From JARRQJ01 sp963761035 (GTDB lineage: Bacteria > Pseudomonadota > Gammaproteobacteria > DRLM01), in assembly GCA_963761035.1 (NCBI GenBank), contig CAVXFH010000002.1:2108001-2172000 (forward strand): a stretch of DNA of 64,000 nucleotides, written 5' to 3'. Made by a program: the position numbers and the translations under genes. The notes below the pieces were generated by a model. That model was not told the DNA's origin and ran no database searches. It was given only the letters and a program-made list of their open reading frames with translations. Numbering within the stretch: position 1 is the stretch's first letter; each line of letters starts with the position of its first letter. Shown here piece by piece: positions 17,925-30,485 of the stretch.

Positions 17925-18469
17925 ACGGATGCTGGCTGTGAATCTAGCGATTGTCTTACCGACCCAAGCGTGCCCTCTACCATCATTATGATCGGATGGA
18001 TAACGAAATTGTGTCGTTTCTGACTATACTCAGCGGTGTTTTCTGTCACCAGTGAAGGATGGGGAGTCAGAATGGCGCTCAACTCTTCGGAATTACAAAC
18101 ACCATAGAGGCAGGCACCGGCCAGGATTTTGTTGACGTCTAACATAAGCTCTTTTGCGGTATGAGGATCGAGGTCAGTTTGATAGCCCGTTAAATAGGAC
18201 TGATCGCGGGGACAGTCGACGCTAAAAATGGCTATCGGTTCGCCGCCGAGGCCGTCATGGAAAGTCTGGTTGACTGCGGTGACCGGCATAGCGAGATCAA
18301 GAATCATGACATGTGCCTTGTCGTTACGGAAAAATTCCAGCGCTTCTTAACCATTGCCGGCCTGATGAACGTCCAAGTCCCACTCTGCGGGGATCGATTG
18401 AAATAATTGCCAGTTTTCGGGGCATCGTAGAATCGTAGAATCGTCAGAGACGAGCATGGGTGTAGCCAT
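17921..18469 (-). pseudogene. Response-regulator receiver protein interrupted by a stop codon
   Basis: Read from ATG 18469, the frame gives a receiver-like start (MATPMLVSDDSTILR) and a TAA at 18347-18349 where a Gly-Glu-Glu-Ala-Leu stretch is expected (GNG-stop-EALEFF). It continues in the same frame through MILDLAMPV, which holds the phospho-acceptor Asp. The C-terminal part after the receiver (LDVNKILAGACLYGVCNSE) vaguely recalls a CheC-like region, but I cannot assign it. The gene runs into the GGDEF gene with a four-base overlap. Because only one base change (GAA to TAA) separates it from an open gene, a sequencing error or recent mutation is plausible. Confidence 0.72.
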
Positions 18470-18657
18470 ACTTCTTAGCCTCCCAAAGAAAGAGTAGTCC
18501 TTGCCTTACGCTAGAAACTTAACGGCAGTACGTTTCGGAACATTAGGGAGAAAATTGAGAGAAAATCACGAGACGTTCGGCTATCCGATTTCCGTGAAGC
18601 ATTTTCCTAAGAAGCAGTGTGGTAAGCTGATTTCACCATTAGTATTGGGAGTGGCCG

Positions 18658-19857
18658 ATGGCGCAGTCGGATAAGGCGCTCGAACTCATCGGGCGGGGGG
18701 TCGAGGAGACCCTCGTGGAAGACGAACTCAAGGAAAAATTGAAGTCGGGGAGACCGTTGCGGATCAAGGCGGGATTTGATCCCACGGCGCCGGATTTGCA
18801 TCTCGGGCATACCGTATTGCTCAATAAGTTGCGACAGTTCCAAGATCTTGGCCATGAGGCGATCTTTTTGATAGGCGATTTTACCGGAATGATCGGTGAC
18901 CCGACCGGCAAGAGCGTCACGCGCCCACCTCTGACCCGCGATCAGGTGATTGAAAACGCCCGCACCTACGAGGCGCAAATATTTAAGATCCTCGACCCGG
19001 TAAAGACCTTGGTGATGTTCAACTCCAGCTGGATGCATGAGATGAGTTCCGCGGAGTTAGTGCAGTTGGCCGCCAAGCATACCGTAGCGCGGATGTTGGA
19101 GCGGGATGATTTCCAGAAGCGCTACGCCGCCGGGCAGCCCATCGCCATTCATGAATTCCTCTATCCGCTGATCCAAGGGTACGATTCCGTGGCCTTGCGG
19201 GCCGACATTGAGTTAGGCGGAACGGATCAAAAATTCAATATGCTGGTAGGGCGGGAACTTCAGAAACACTATGGCCAACCAGCGCAGGTGGTGATGACCT
19301 TGCCTATCCTGGAAGGTTTGAATGGTGTGCAGAAAATGTCCAAGTCCCTAGGAAATTATGTCGGTATTCACGAACCGCCCGACGAGATGTTCGGCAAGCT
19401 CATGTCCATTTCCGACGACCTGATGTGGCGATATTTTGCATTGCTGAGTTTTGAGTCCTCGACAACCCTCGCGTCCTGGCGGCGTGAAGTCGAAGAAGGT
19501 GCAAATCCTAGGGATATCAAATTCCGACTGGCACGGGAATTGGTGGCCCGCTTCCATGATCTGGCGGCGGCCGGCAAGGCCCAAGCGAATTTCATCGCGC
19601 GATTCCAAAAGGGCGCCTTGCCCGAGGATATGCCGGAAAAGACCCTGCAATCCTCCGCAGGCAGCATGTCGATATCTATCGTGCTTAAAGAGGCGGATTT
19701 GACGAAATCCACCTCCGAGGCCCGGCGTAAGGTGCAAGAAGGCGCGGTTCGCCTGGATGGCGAGCGAATCAGCGATTTCAATCTGGAAATCCCTGCGGGC
19801 AAGAGTCATGTCATTCAGGTCGGTAATCGTCGTTTTGCACGTATAATCATTACTTGA
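18658..19857 (+). CDS. tyrS: Tyrosyl-tRNA synthetase
   Basis: Class I aminoacyl-tRNA synthetase charging tRNA-Tyr. The 399-residue protein has the HIGH-like motif HLGHTVLL near residue 43, the tyrosine-binding GGTDQKFN region near 185, and KMSKS near 225. A C-terminal S4 RNA-binding domain (about 335-399) contains ARRKVQEGAVRLDGERI. This is the longer TyrZ/TyrS2-like class with the HLGH and KMSKS spacing common in proteobacteria. The start at 18658 is preceded by GGGAG. The rRNA operon follows. Confidence 0.96.
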   Translation: MAQSDKALELIGRGVEETLVEDELKEKLKSGRPLRIKAGFDPTAPDLHLGHTVLLNKLRQFQDLGHEAIFLIGDFTGMIGDPTGKSVTRPPLTRDQVIENARTYEAQIFKILDPVKTLVMFNSSWMHEMSSAELVQLAAKHTVARMLERDDFQKRYAAGQPIAIHEFLYPLIQGYDSVALRADIELGGTDQKFNMLVGRELQKHYGQPAQVVMTLPILEGLNGVQKMSKSLGNYVGIHEPPDEMFGKLMSISDDLMWRYFALLSFESSTTLASWRREVEEGANPRDIKFRLARELVARFHDLAAAGKAQANFIARFQKGALPEDMPEKTLQSSAGSMSISIVLKEADLTKSTSEARRKVQEGAVRLDGERISDFNLEIPAGKSHVIQVGNRRFARIIIT

Positions 19858-19948
19858 CGGGGTTTGTTAAGACCGCCGGATGTCCCTCGCTCAGGTAGGT
19901 ATTCTGATGGCCAGCTTGCCCGCATTAACCGCGCCAGTAAAATAATTA

Positions 19949-19976
19949 TTGACGCCCCCCGAAAGCCGCGTATAAT
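19949..19976 (+). promoter_or_regulatory. rrn promoter P1
   Basis: TTGACG at 19949-19954 and TATAAT at 19971-19976, separated by 16 bases, with an AT-rich stretch just upstream (aataatta). It lies about 300 bases before 16S and matches the sigma70 consensus closely. Confidence 0.75.
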
Positions 19977-20057
19977 TCGCGCCTCACTCAGCCCTTAGTC
20001 GTCGGAAATTCCTAGCGATAGAGGGATTCGTAAGTGGTTGGGGAACATATTGAGAAG

Positions 20058-20085
20058 TTGACGATTTATTAGGGGTCGGTATAAT
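20058..20085 (+). promoter_or_regulatory. rrn promoter P2
   Basis: TTGACG at 20058-20063 and TATAAT at 20080-20085, again with a 16-base spacer, 109 bases after P1. Two tandem promoters are the usual arrangement for rRNA operons. Confidence 0.75.
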
Positions 20086-20115
20086 TGCCGCCCTCAGCTG
20101 GGGCGAAGGCTCCGG

Positions 20116-20131
20116 CGCGCTCTTTAACAAT
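20116..20131 (+). promoter_or_regulatory. boxA antitermination site in the rrn leader
   Basis: The sequence gcgctctttaacaat matches the rrn boxA consensus recognised by NusB/NusE. A second copy lies in the 16S-23S spacer at about 22208-22222, after tRNA-Ala. Both positions are typical. Confidence 0.75.
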
Positions 20132-20267
20132 CCAGAGAACCAAGCAATTTGTGTGGGCGCTTGCGTAGGTGAAAACCTCGCAACAAACCCGTGGTACAAG
20201 CCCTTATGTAGTTTTAGAGTTTGTGCCACAACAGGATTGGTTGCCCATAAAGCAACCGTAAGTCATT

Positions 20268-21806
<1,539 letters not shown>

Positions 21807-21877
21807 GAGAAGTAAATAGAGGGGATCTCTGCGTGAGCGTTCACACAAATTGTTTGGTTCTCCGGGGTACCGGCCGC

Positions 21878-21954
<77 letters not shown>

Positions 21955-22035
21955 ATGTCAGAGTCCTAAGCTGAAAGCAGTGGGCAAGAGCGCATCCTGC
22001 GCCCAGCTTGACGCTTTGAGTTGAAGCTCAAAAAA

Positions 22036-22111
22036 GGGGCCATAGCTCAGCTGGGAGAGCACCTGCTTTGCAAGCAGGGGGTCGGCGGTTCGATCCCGCC
22101 TGGCTCCACCA
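22036..22111 (+). tRNA. tRNA-Ala (TGC anticodon)
   Basis: 76-nucleotide cloverleaf with encoded CCA. The acceptor stem starts ggggcca, the anticodon loop is ttTGCaa, and the T arm is gttcgatcc. It is the second spacer tRNA, followed by a boxA. Confidence 0.97.
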
Positions 22112-22328
22112 ACTAAGGTGGCAGCGGGCTCTGCGGTAGAAACGAGACATAAGCGCCTCGGTAGAGATGCTTATGTGTGGTTTTCTAGAAGAGGTAAGTC
22201 TCTTCTACGCTCTTTAACAATTCGGAAGCTGTAAAGGCGCAAGAATGAGTCACGCAAGTGATTTGTTCTAATGGTATGTTGCATTTTTATGAGTTCATCC
22301 ATGTACCTCAGACTGTTTGGGGTTATAT

Positions 22329-25226
<2,898 letters not shown>

Positions 25227-25342
25227 ATAACACCCAAATGGTTTTTTGGTTGAACTCGATTGCAAACATACCATGCACCTTTACAGTTTTCCGAATTAGG
25301 CGGGGGGCACGGCTCTTAGCCGATGCAGCCGCTTTAACAGTT

Positions 25343-25459
25343 TGCCTGGCGGCAATAGCGAATGGGAACCACCCGATCCCATCCCGAACTCGGAAGTGAA
25401 AACGTTCAGCGCCGATGATAGTGTGGCAGCTGCCATGCGAAAGTAGGACACCGCCAGGC
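25343..25459 (+). rRNA. rrf: 5S ribosomal RNA
   Basis: About 117 bases, with the terminal stem formed by tgcctggcgg and ccgccaggc, and the conserved ccgatcccatcccgaactcgg-type core. It directly precedes the operon terminator. Confidence 0.95.
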
Positions 25460-25470
25460 TCCTAATATGA

Positions 25471-25505
25471 AACCCGGCAGCCGATTACGGCTGCCGGGTT
25501 TTTTT
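25471..25505 (+). terminator. Rho-independent terminator of the rrn operon
   Basis: A 13-base-pair perfect stem, AACCCGGCAGCCG with CGGCTGCCGGGTT, around an ATTA loop, followed by a run of seven T. It lies 12 bases after 5S. Confidence 0.95.
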
Positions 25506-25934
25506 GTTTCGATGCCCAAATAATAATATACCTTCGAGCCGATTGAGTGCTGTCATGCCTCATCGGTATTACCGCGCTGCAGATACAGGGCACCGAACCT
25601 TCGCCGTTTTCGTTGATGACCCAGTTGTCGGCGCCCGGTTGGTAGGCAAAATTGTCCATCATCGCCATATCAAAGTTGCCGAAATCAGCGGCTGATACTT
25701 CGGGGTGGGCAAAGTCACGGTGTCCGCGTCCTCCGCAGCGTGCCGTCGCTGACGCACATCGTCTCTCATCGCCGAAATACATCTCGTCTGGATCATTGCC
25801 TTTGAAGGGATTTATCCATGCAAGGTTTCGCGGTTGAGATGAGGTTAACTCAGCGTAAGCACGGTATAATGGCGCTATTGAATAATAGGAACTATCGTGC
25901 GACCACAGTGATCGATCTCGGAGAGGTATCTGCT
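25506..25934. other. Intergenic region between the rrn terminator and uspA, nothing firm
   Basis: No RNA gene or convincing coding signal is visible. A reverse frame covers part of this stretch (down to 25462), but its end would be encoded by the terminator hairpin, so I do not accept it. GAGAGG at 25921-25926 is the Shine-Dalgarno of uspA. Confidence 0.5.
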
Positions 25935-26378
25935 GTGACGGCAACAGAATATGAGCATATTCTACTGGCGGTGGATTTTTCTCCCGGCACCGAGCGCAGT
26001 GCGCGGCGCGCAGTGGAATTGGCCCGCCGCTACGGGGCGCGTTTGAGTTTGATTCACGTCGTGGAGTATCTGCCTACCGCCTTAGACGCTGAGCTGATGC
26101 TGCCGCCCATGGCGGGGGTGGATGAGCAGCTCATGGAAAACGCACGCAAGGAGCTGGCGCAATTGGCGGAGAGTTTGGGCGAGAATGAAGCGACGCGTTA
26201 TGTGGAATTGGGGTCGACTAAGCTGGAGATATTGAGAGTGGCAGAGGCGAACAAAGTGGATTTGATTGTAGTAGGCAGTCACGGCCGCCATGGTCTGGCG
26301 CACATGCTGGGGTCGACGGCCAGCGCGGTGTTGCACGGCGCCCATTGCGACGTATTGGCGATGAGGACCGCGGACTGA
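25935..26378 (+). CDS. Universal stress protein UspA family
   Basis: 147-residue cytoplasmic Usp domain. The core starts YEHILLAVDFSPGTERSARRAVELA and ends with the ATP-binding pattern VGSHGRHGLAHMLGSTASAVLHGA (G-2x-G-9x-G-S/T). GTG 25935 is chosen because GAGAGG lies eight bases upstream and it gives the usual length; an in-frame ATG at 25818 would add 39 unrelated residues. It ends two bases before the probable ampD start. Confidence 0.88.
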   Translation: MTATEYEHILLAVDFSPGTERSARRAVELARRYGARLSLIHVVEYLPTALDAELMLPPMAGVDEQLMENARKELAQLAESLGENEATRYVELGSTKLEILRVAEANKVDLIVVGSHGRHGLAHMLGSTASAVLHGAHCDVLAMRTAD

Positions 26379-26380
26379 GC

Positions 26381-26941
26381 GTGACGGAATTTTCCATCAA
26401 GGAGGGTTGGTTGTCGCCGGCGCGGCGCTTGTCTTCGCCCAACAGCGACGAGCGGCCTGGAGAATGTACCGTCGAGTTGTTGGTAATCCACGGCATCAGT
26501 TTGCCGCCGGGCGAATTCGGCGGACCATGGATCGATGCCCTGTTTAGCAATACCCTCAATGCCGCCGCTCATCCTTATTTTCAAGAAATCGCCGAACTGC
26601 ACGTATCTTCCCATGTATTGATCCGCCGCGACGGCGAAGTGGTGCAATACGTTCCCTTTTATCGCCGCGCCTGGCATGCCGGGCAATCTTGTTTCGAGGG
26701 TCGCGAATGCTGCAACGATTTCTCCATCGGCATCGAGTTGGAGGGCAGCGATTACAGTCCGTATGAGTCTGCGCAGTACCAAGTCTTGGGCGATGTCTGC
26801 AAGGCCTTGTTCAAGGCGTTTCCGACCCTGAACCCGCAACGCATCGTCGGCCACTGCGATGTCGCGCCCGGCCGCAAGACCGACCCTGGGCCGCATTTCG
26901 ACTGGCCGCGCCTGCATTCATTAATTAGCGCGCAGTCTTGA
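26381..26941 (+). CDS. ampD: 1,6-anhydro-N-acetylmuramyl-L-alanine amidase AmpD
   Basis: Cytoplasmic zinc amidase that removes the peptide from anhydromuropeptides during wall recycling. It thereby limits the signal for beta-lactamase induction. 186 residues from GTG 26381. Zinc ligands are seen in LLVIHGISLPPGEFGG (His), the AWHAG segment, and GHCDVAPGRKTDPGPHFDW (His and Asp). The start is taken at the GTG just after the uspA stop; an ATG at 26345 inside uspA is in frame but adds unrelated residues. It is followed by ampE. Confidence 0.95.
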   Translation: MTEFSIKEGWLSPARRLSSPNSDERPGECTVELLVIHGISLPPGEFGGPWIDALFSNTLNAAAHPYFQEIAELHVSSHVLIRRDGEVVQYVPFYRRAWHAGQSCFEGRECCNDFSIGIELEGSDYSPYESAQYQVLGDVCKALFKAFPTLNPQRIVGHCDVAPGRKTDPGPHFDWPRLHSLISAQS

Positions 26942-26974
26942 AAGTAATAGCTACAGGCACGACACTTACCCGCT

Positions 26975-27853
26975 ATGGCCTTGACGACGATAGTCCTCTG
27001 TCTCTTTCTTGAACGGGTGTGGTCTTCCTTGCCGCAGCTGCGTGCCTTCGACTGGTTTGGACGCTGGGTGGAGCGGTTGCGGGGCAAGGGCCAACGGGAG
27101 GGGGCGCTGGGCGTGGTGGCAGTGTTGGCATTGCCGTTGTTTGCGGTAGCGGTCGGCTATGCCCTTTTGATCAAGATGTTTGCCGTGTTCGGCTTTGCCT
27201 TCGCGGCGGCGGTGCTGCTGCTCTGCCTGGGTCCGCGCGATCTGGATGCGGACGTGCATTGGTTTCTTAATGCCTGGGAACAGGGCGACGAACTTAATGC
27301 CCAAAGCCGTGCACGACAGATTTACGATGTAACCACAGCGTCGCCGAATGCGGGGAACTTGGGGCGCTGCGTTGTCGAAGGCATTCTGGTCGCCGCCCAT
27401 GAACGTTGGTTCGGCGTGATCTTCTGGTTCGTCATGCTTGGACCATTGGGGGCGTTATGGTATCGGCTGGCTTGCCTGTTGCGCGATCGGTGCGCTCATC
27501 AGGTCGAGGAGGATGCGTTTAAAGATGCCGCGCTAATGATGCATCACATCCTTGCATGGATACCGGTGCGCCTCACGTTGTTGAGTTACGCCCTGACGGG
27601 TAGTTTCGCGGACGCCATCGCTGCCTGGCGCAACGAAGCCTACGGCTGGAAGAGTAATTGGCTGGTCAATAACTATCTGTTGCTGATTCACGGCGGCCTG
27701 GGCGCCTTGCAATTGGAGCAGGAATTGGCGGCGAACGAGAGCCGGACGATGGATGCCCGCCAGGTGCGAGCCGCCCTGGGTCTGGTGTTGCGCAGTTTGA
27801 TTCTTGTCATTGCACTCATCGCCGTAGTTACCCTGGGAACTTGGGCGGCGTAG
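26975..27853 (+). CDS. ampE: Regulatory signalling modulator protein AmpE
   Basis: 292-residue inner-membrane protein with about four membrane segments: residues 1-15, 45-85, 150-170 and a final one at the C terminus (LVLRSLILVIALIAVVTLG). Typical AmpE features are the N-terminal LERVWSSLPQLR and the central GRCVVEGILVAAHERWFGVIFWFVMLGPLGALWYRL region. It sits 33 bases after ampD, the standard ampDE operon. The molecular activity is not well defined; it belongs to the CobD/CbiB-related fold. Confidence 0.9.
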   Translation: MALTTIVLCLFLERVWSSLPQLRAFDWFGRWVERLRGKGQREGALGVVAVLALPLFAVAVGYALLIKMFAVFGFAFAAAVLLLCLGPRDLDADVHWFLNAWEQGDELNAQSRARQIYDVTTASPNAGNLGRCVVEGILVAAHERWFGVIFWFVMLGPLGALWYRLACLLRDRCAHQVEEDAFKDAALMMHHILAWIPVRLTLLSYALTGSFADAIAAWRNEAYGWKSNWLVNNYLLLIHGGLGALQLEQELAANESRTMDARQVRAALGLVLRSLILVIALIAVVTLGTWAA

Positions 27854-28479
27854 TGAGCGATCATCCGCGCGCGTCCGCTACCGATCCTGCCACCATAGTG
27901 GATTTGCTGCGGCATGGCGAACCGCTGGGCGGCAGGCGTTTCCGCGGCCAAACCGACGACCCCTTGAGCGAGTGCGGATGGCGGCAGATGTGGAATGCCC
28001 TGGGAAATAAGGCCCCGTGGCAGTACGTCGTGTCATCGCCCTTGCAACGCTGCAGCGCCTTCGCCCGGGCCGTGGCGGACGGGTACGGACTTCCTCTCGG
28101 ACTGGAACCCCGCTTTAAAGAGATCGGCTTCGGCGCGTGGGAAGGTTACACCGCCGAGGAAATCCAGCGGCAGGACGCTGAACGTTACCACCGTTATCGC
28201 GATGATCCTGCGGCATTCATGCCCGCCGGTGCGGAACCGATAGCGGCATTCATGGCGCGCGTGGCGCGGGCGTGGGAAGACTTGCTCAGCGCACAGCGAG
28301 GACGCCGTGTCCTGGTGGTTTGCCATGCCGGCGTCATTCGCGCCGCATTGGGTGCGGTGCTGGGCATGACACCAGAAAGATTGTTTCGCATCCAAGTCGA
28401 GTACGCATCAATCTCGCGCATTACGGTCGCCCCTGACCAGCCGCCAACCCTGGTGTTTCACGGCGGCGGCTTGCCATGA
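27853..28479 (+). CDS. cobC: Histidine phosphatase, CobC-like (alpha-ribazole phosphatase)
   Basis: 208-residue phosphoglycerate-mutase-fold phosphatase. The catalytic RHG is in DLLRHGEPLGGRRFRGQTDDPLSE, the motif pattern of CobC proteins acting on alpha-ribazole 5'-phosphate. The second histidine is in VVCHAGVIRAAL. GTG 27853 overlaps the ampE stop by one base. The gene overlaps btuF by four bases, placing it in a cobalamin context, which supports the CobC assignment over a generic phosphatase. Confidence 0.82.
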   Translation: MSDHPRASATDPATIVDLLRHGEPLGGRRFRGQTDDPLSECGWRQMWNALGNKAPWQYVVSSPLQRCSAFARAVADGYGLPLGLEPRFKEIGFGAWEGYTAEEIQRQDAERYHRYRDDPAAFMPAGAEPIAAFMARVARAWEDLLSAQRGRRVLVVCHAGVIRAALGAVLGMTPERLFRIQVEYASISRITVAPDQPPTLVFHGGGLP

Positions 28480-29360
28480 TGCGACTCTATGTGCTGGCGG
28501 TGTTGCTGCTGCCCGTGATCGGCTTGCGCGCCGCGATCACTCTCCACGACGATAGAGGCCGCGAGTTGGTGCTTGATGGGCCGGCGCAGCGCATCGTCAG
28601 TCTCGCGCCGCATTTGACCGAATTGCTGTTCGCCGCCGGCGCGGGCGCCGAGCTGGTGGGGACGGCGGCCTACAGTGATTATCCGGAACAGGCTCGTTAC
28701 GTGCCGGAGGTCGGCGACAGCGCCGCGCTGGACATCGAGCGCATCGCGGCGCTCAAACCCGACGTGGTGCTGGGGTGGCTGAGCGGCAACTCGCCCGGCG
28801 AGATCGCCAGGCTTGAGCGGCTCGGCATGAAAGTGCTGGTCACCGAACCCGGCAGTTTGGATATTATCGCCGATCAGATTGCCATGCTGGGTCGGCTCGC
28901 GGGCAGCGAGCGGACGGCGGACGCGGCGGCGGCGCAATTCCGCCGCGATGTCGACGCACTACGTCATGACTATCTAGGACGCCGTCCGGTGTCGGTGTTC
29001 TACCAAGTGTGGCATGCGCCCCTCATGACGGTAAATGGTCACCAGGTCATCAGCGAAGTGATCAATCTCTGTGGAGGTGAAAATATCTTCGCCGGCATGC
29101 AAACCCTGGTGCCCACTGTCTCCGTGGAGGCGGTGCTGGTGGCGGACCCCGAGGTGATCGTCACCGGTTCCGAGCAGGACGCGGCCCTGGCCTTGGATAA
29201 TTGGCTGAAATGGAAGCGGCTGCGCGCGGTGCGTAACGGTAATCTCTTGGTGATCCCCCCCGATGATATCAGTCGCCCCACGCCGCGCCTGCTCAAGGGC
29301 GCGCGCCGTCTGTGCATGCAACTGGACCGTATCCGCCACGCGGCGGCCAGCGCGCCATGA
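28476..29360 (+). CDS. btuF: Periplasmic cobalamin-binding protein BtuF-like
   Basis: 294-residue exported binding protein. A signal peptide (about 1-20, ends near LRAA) is followed by the class III solute-binding fold, with ITLHDDRGRELVLDGPAQRIVSLAPHLTELLFAAG and the long helix around residues 130-165. It feeds B12 from the outer-membrane receptor to an ABC importer; no btuCD is in the window. It overlaps cobC at its start and, at its stop, the ATG of a truncated ROK gene (ATGA), where the island begins. Confidence 0.88.
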   Translation: MMRLYVLAVLLLPVIGLRAAITLHDDRGRELVLDGPAQRIVSLAPHLTELLFAAGAGAELVGTAAYSDYPEQARYVPEVGDSAALDIERIAALKPDVVLGWLSGNSPGEIARLERLGMKVLVTEPGSLDIIADQIAMLGRLAGSERTADAAAAQFRRDVDALRHDYLGRRPVSVFYQVWHAPLMTVNGHQVISEVINLCGGENIFAGMQTLVPTVSVEAVLVADPEVIVTGSEQDAALALDNWLKWKRLRAVRNGNLLVIPPDDISRPTPRLLKGARRLCMQLDRIRHAAASAP

Positions 29361-29422
29361 GTCTGCGCATAGGCATTGATCTAGGCGGCACCAAGATTTT
29401 CTATCAATCTGACATTGTCTAG
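29357..29422 (+). pseudogene. 5' stub of a ROK-family kinase gene (left island junction)
   Basis: The frame starts at the ATG overlapping the btuF stop. It encodes 13-14 residues that match the start of the intact ROK kinase at 49929 (MSLRIGIDLGGTKI against MIRIGIDLGGTKI). It then runs into unrelated residues and stops at 29420-29422. The DNA matches over codons 4-14 except at third positions, and a 14-base core (GGCGGCACCAAGAT, 29384-29397) is identical to 49953-49966. Confidence 0.8.
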
Positions 29423-29432
29423 AATCATCCAG

Positions 29433-29592
29433 TGTTAATTTGTGCGCCAGATTGACCCTCTAATTGCATTTTGATTTGACCCGACCAGTTGGACGTAATC
29501 CAACAGAGCACAAGGCCTGTTTTTATCTGTAATGGATCTATCTTAACTGCAAATTATCAAACAAGCTGGGTCAACCTGTTGAGCAAATTAAC
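29433..29592 (+). repeat. ~150 bp repeat, copy R1
   Basis: Starts TGTTAATTTG, then the shared core attgaccctctaattgcatt, ttgacccgaccagttggac and cacaaggcctgtt, ending ctgggtcaacctgttgagca. It holds several TTGACC/GGTCAA half-sites. Copies R2 (direct), R3 (direct) and R4 (inverted) lie at 30228, 40975 and 41745. The TGTTGATTTG start and internal TTGACC repeats recall IS21-family ends, but no transposase gene is present. Confidence 0.85.
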
Positions 29593-29599
29593 ATCATGA

Positions 29600-30037
29600 C
29601 TACCGATGTTTTGCTGGTCGTCCAGTCTTGATCTTTTCTACCTGTTTTATGGTCTTCAGTAAAACAGAATTAGAAAGTTTCGTCAGATAAGCTAAGCCTG
29701 CACGTAGCAATTCACTTTTCTTGACATGCACGCCGGCTATCAGGCACTTTGCTTTAAGAGCAGCGATATTTGCGTAATCATTCTCTGGCATAGTGAAGCT
29801 ATCGCGTACCAACTTAACTTTTTTTTGTTTTTTCTTTTTATTCGGCTTCTTGTCTCTTCCGAGATACTCGAGCCCTGACTTTCGGGGTGCCGCCTCGGCG
29901 TTTCGTTTTTTCGGCCTCGTTTTTTTTACTTTGGACACCGCCAAGGGTTCGTCTTGTCTAGATTCCTCTACTTGAGGAATCAAAGGTGCTTTAATGCTTT
30001 CCACATTTTTGGCAGTGATTTTTTTAATATCAGCCAT
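29600..30037 (-). CDS. Lys-rich small protein with a possible ribbon-helix-helix C terminus
   Basis: 145 residues. I do not recognise the family. The first 75 residues are disordered and strongly basic, with runs such as KKTRPKKRN and KPNKKKKQKKVK. The last 60 (SFTMPENDYANIAALKAKCLIAGVHVKKSELLRAGLAYLTKL) look like a ribbon-helix-helix or similar DNA-binding fold: a beta segment, then two helices, with KSELLRAGL. The start at 30037 is set by GAGGAG seven bases upstream; an in-frame ATG at 30079 lacks one. It lies between repeats R1 and R2, so it could be the cargo of a small mobile cassette or a DNA-binding protein acting at the repeats. Confidence 0.6.
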   Translation of the reverse strand: MADIKKITAKNVESIKAPLIPQVEESRQDEPLAVSKVKKTRPKKRNAEAAPRKSGLEYLGRDKKPNKKKKQKKVKLVRDSFTMPENDYANIAALKAKCLIAGVHVKKSELLRAGLAYLTKLSNSVLLKTIKQVEKIKTGRPAKHR

Positions 30038-30227
30038 GCGATTCTCCTCATTTATGTAGGCGGAAAAGTCAAAATACAAGATATATCAATTTATACAGTA
30101 TAAACAATATACCTACTTTTTGAAATGGCGCGAAATCAGGATAGTCAGTGATTCACCGATCTAAGCCATTCTATTGGCAAGATTTGCAAAATATTCGGAG
30201 ATTGTTGATTGTGTCGATTCTGCTGAG

Positions 30228-30387
30228 TGTTGATTTGTACGCCGGATTGACCCTCTAATTGCATTTTGCTTTGACCCGACCAGTTGGACTTAATTCCACA
30301 GAGCACAAGGCCTGTTATTATCTGTGTTGGGTCTATCTTAAATGCAAAATCTCAAACAAACTTGGTCAACCTGTTGAGTAAAATAAC
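30228..30387 (+). repeat. ~150 bp repeat, copy R2
   Basis: Second copy in the same orientation as R1, starting TGTTGATTTG at 30228. It is more diverged in its right half (attatctgtgttgggtctat) but keeps the core and the terminal ggtcaacctgttgagtaaaataac. R1 and R2 bracket a 635-base stretch with one gene. Confidence 0.85.
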
Positions 30388-30485
30388 ACTAAGACCAGTT
30401 GACGCAGCAGGTGCGTCCCCATATATCGGGATTGCGGTTTTGTATAGACGTGATTTGTTAGAGTGGCAGACGGGATATATCGATT

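Noticed and set aside
25462..25944. Long reverse open frame (160 codons) downstream of the rRNA operon
   Set aside because: Its C-terminal part would be encoded by the rrn terminator hairpin, no family is recognisable, and the start lies inside uspA. Treated as chance.
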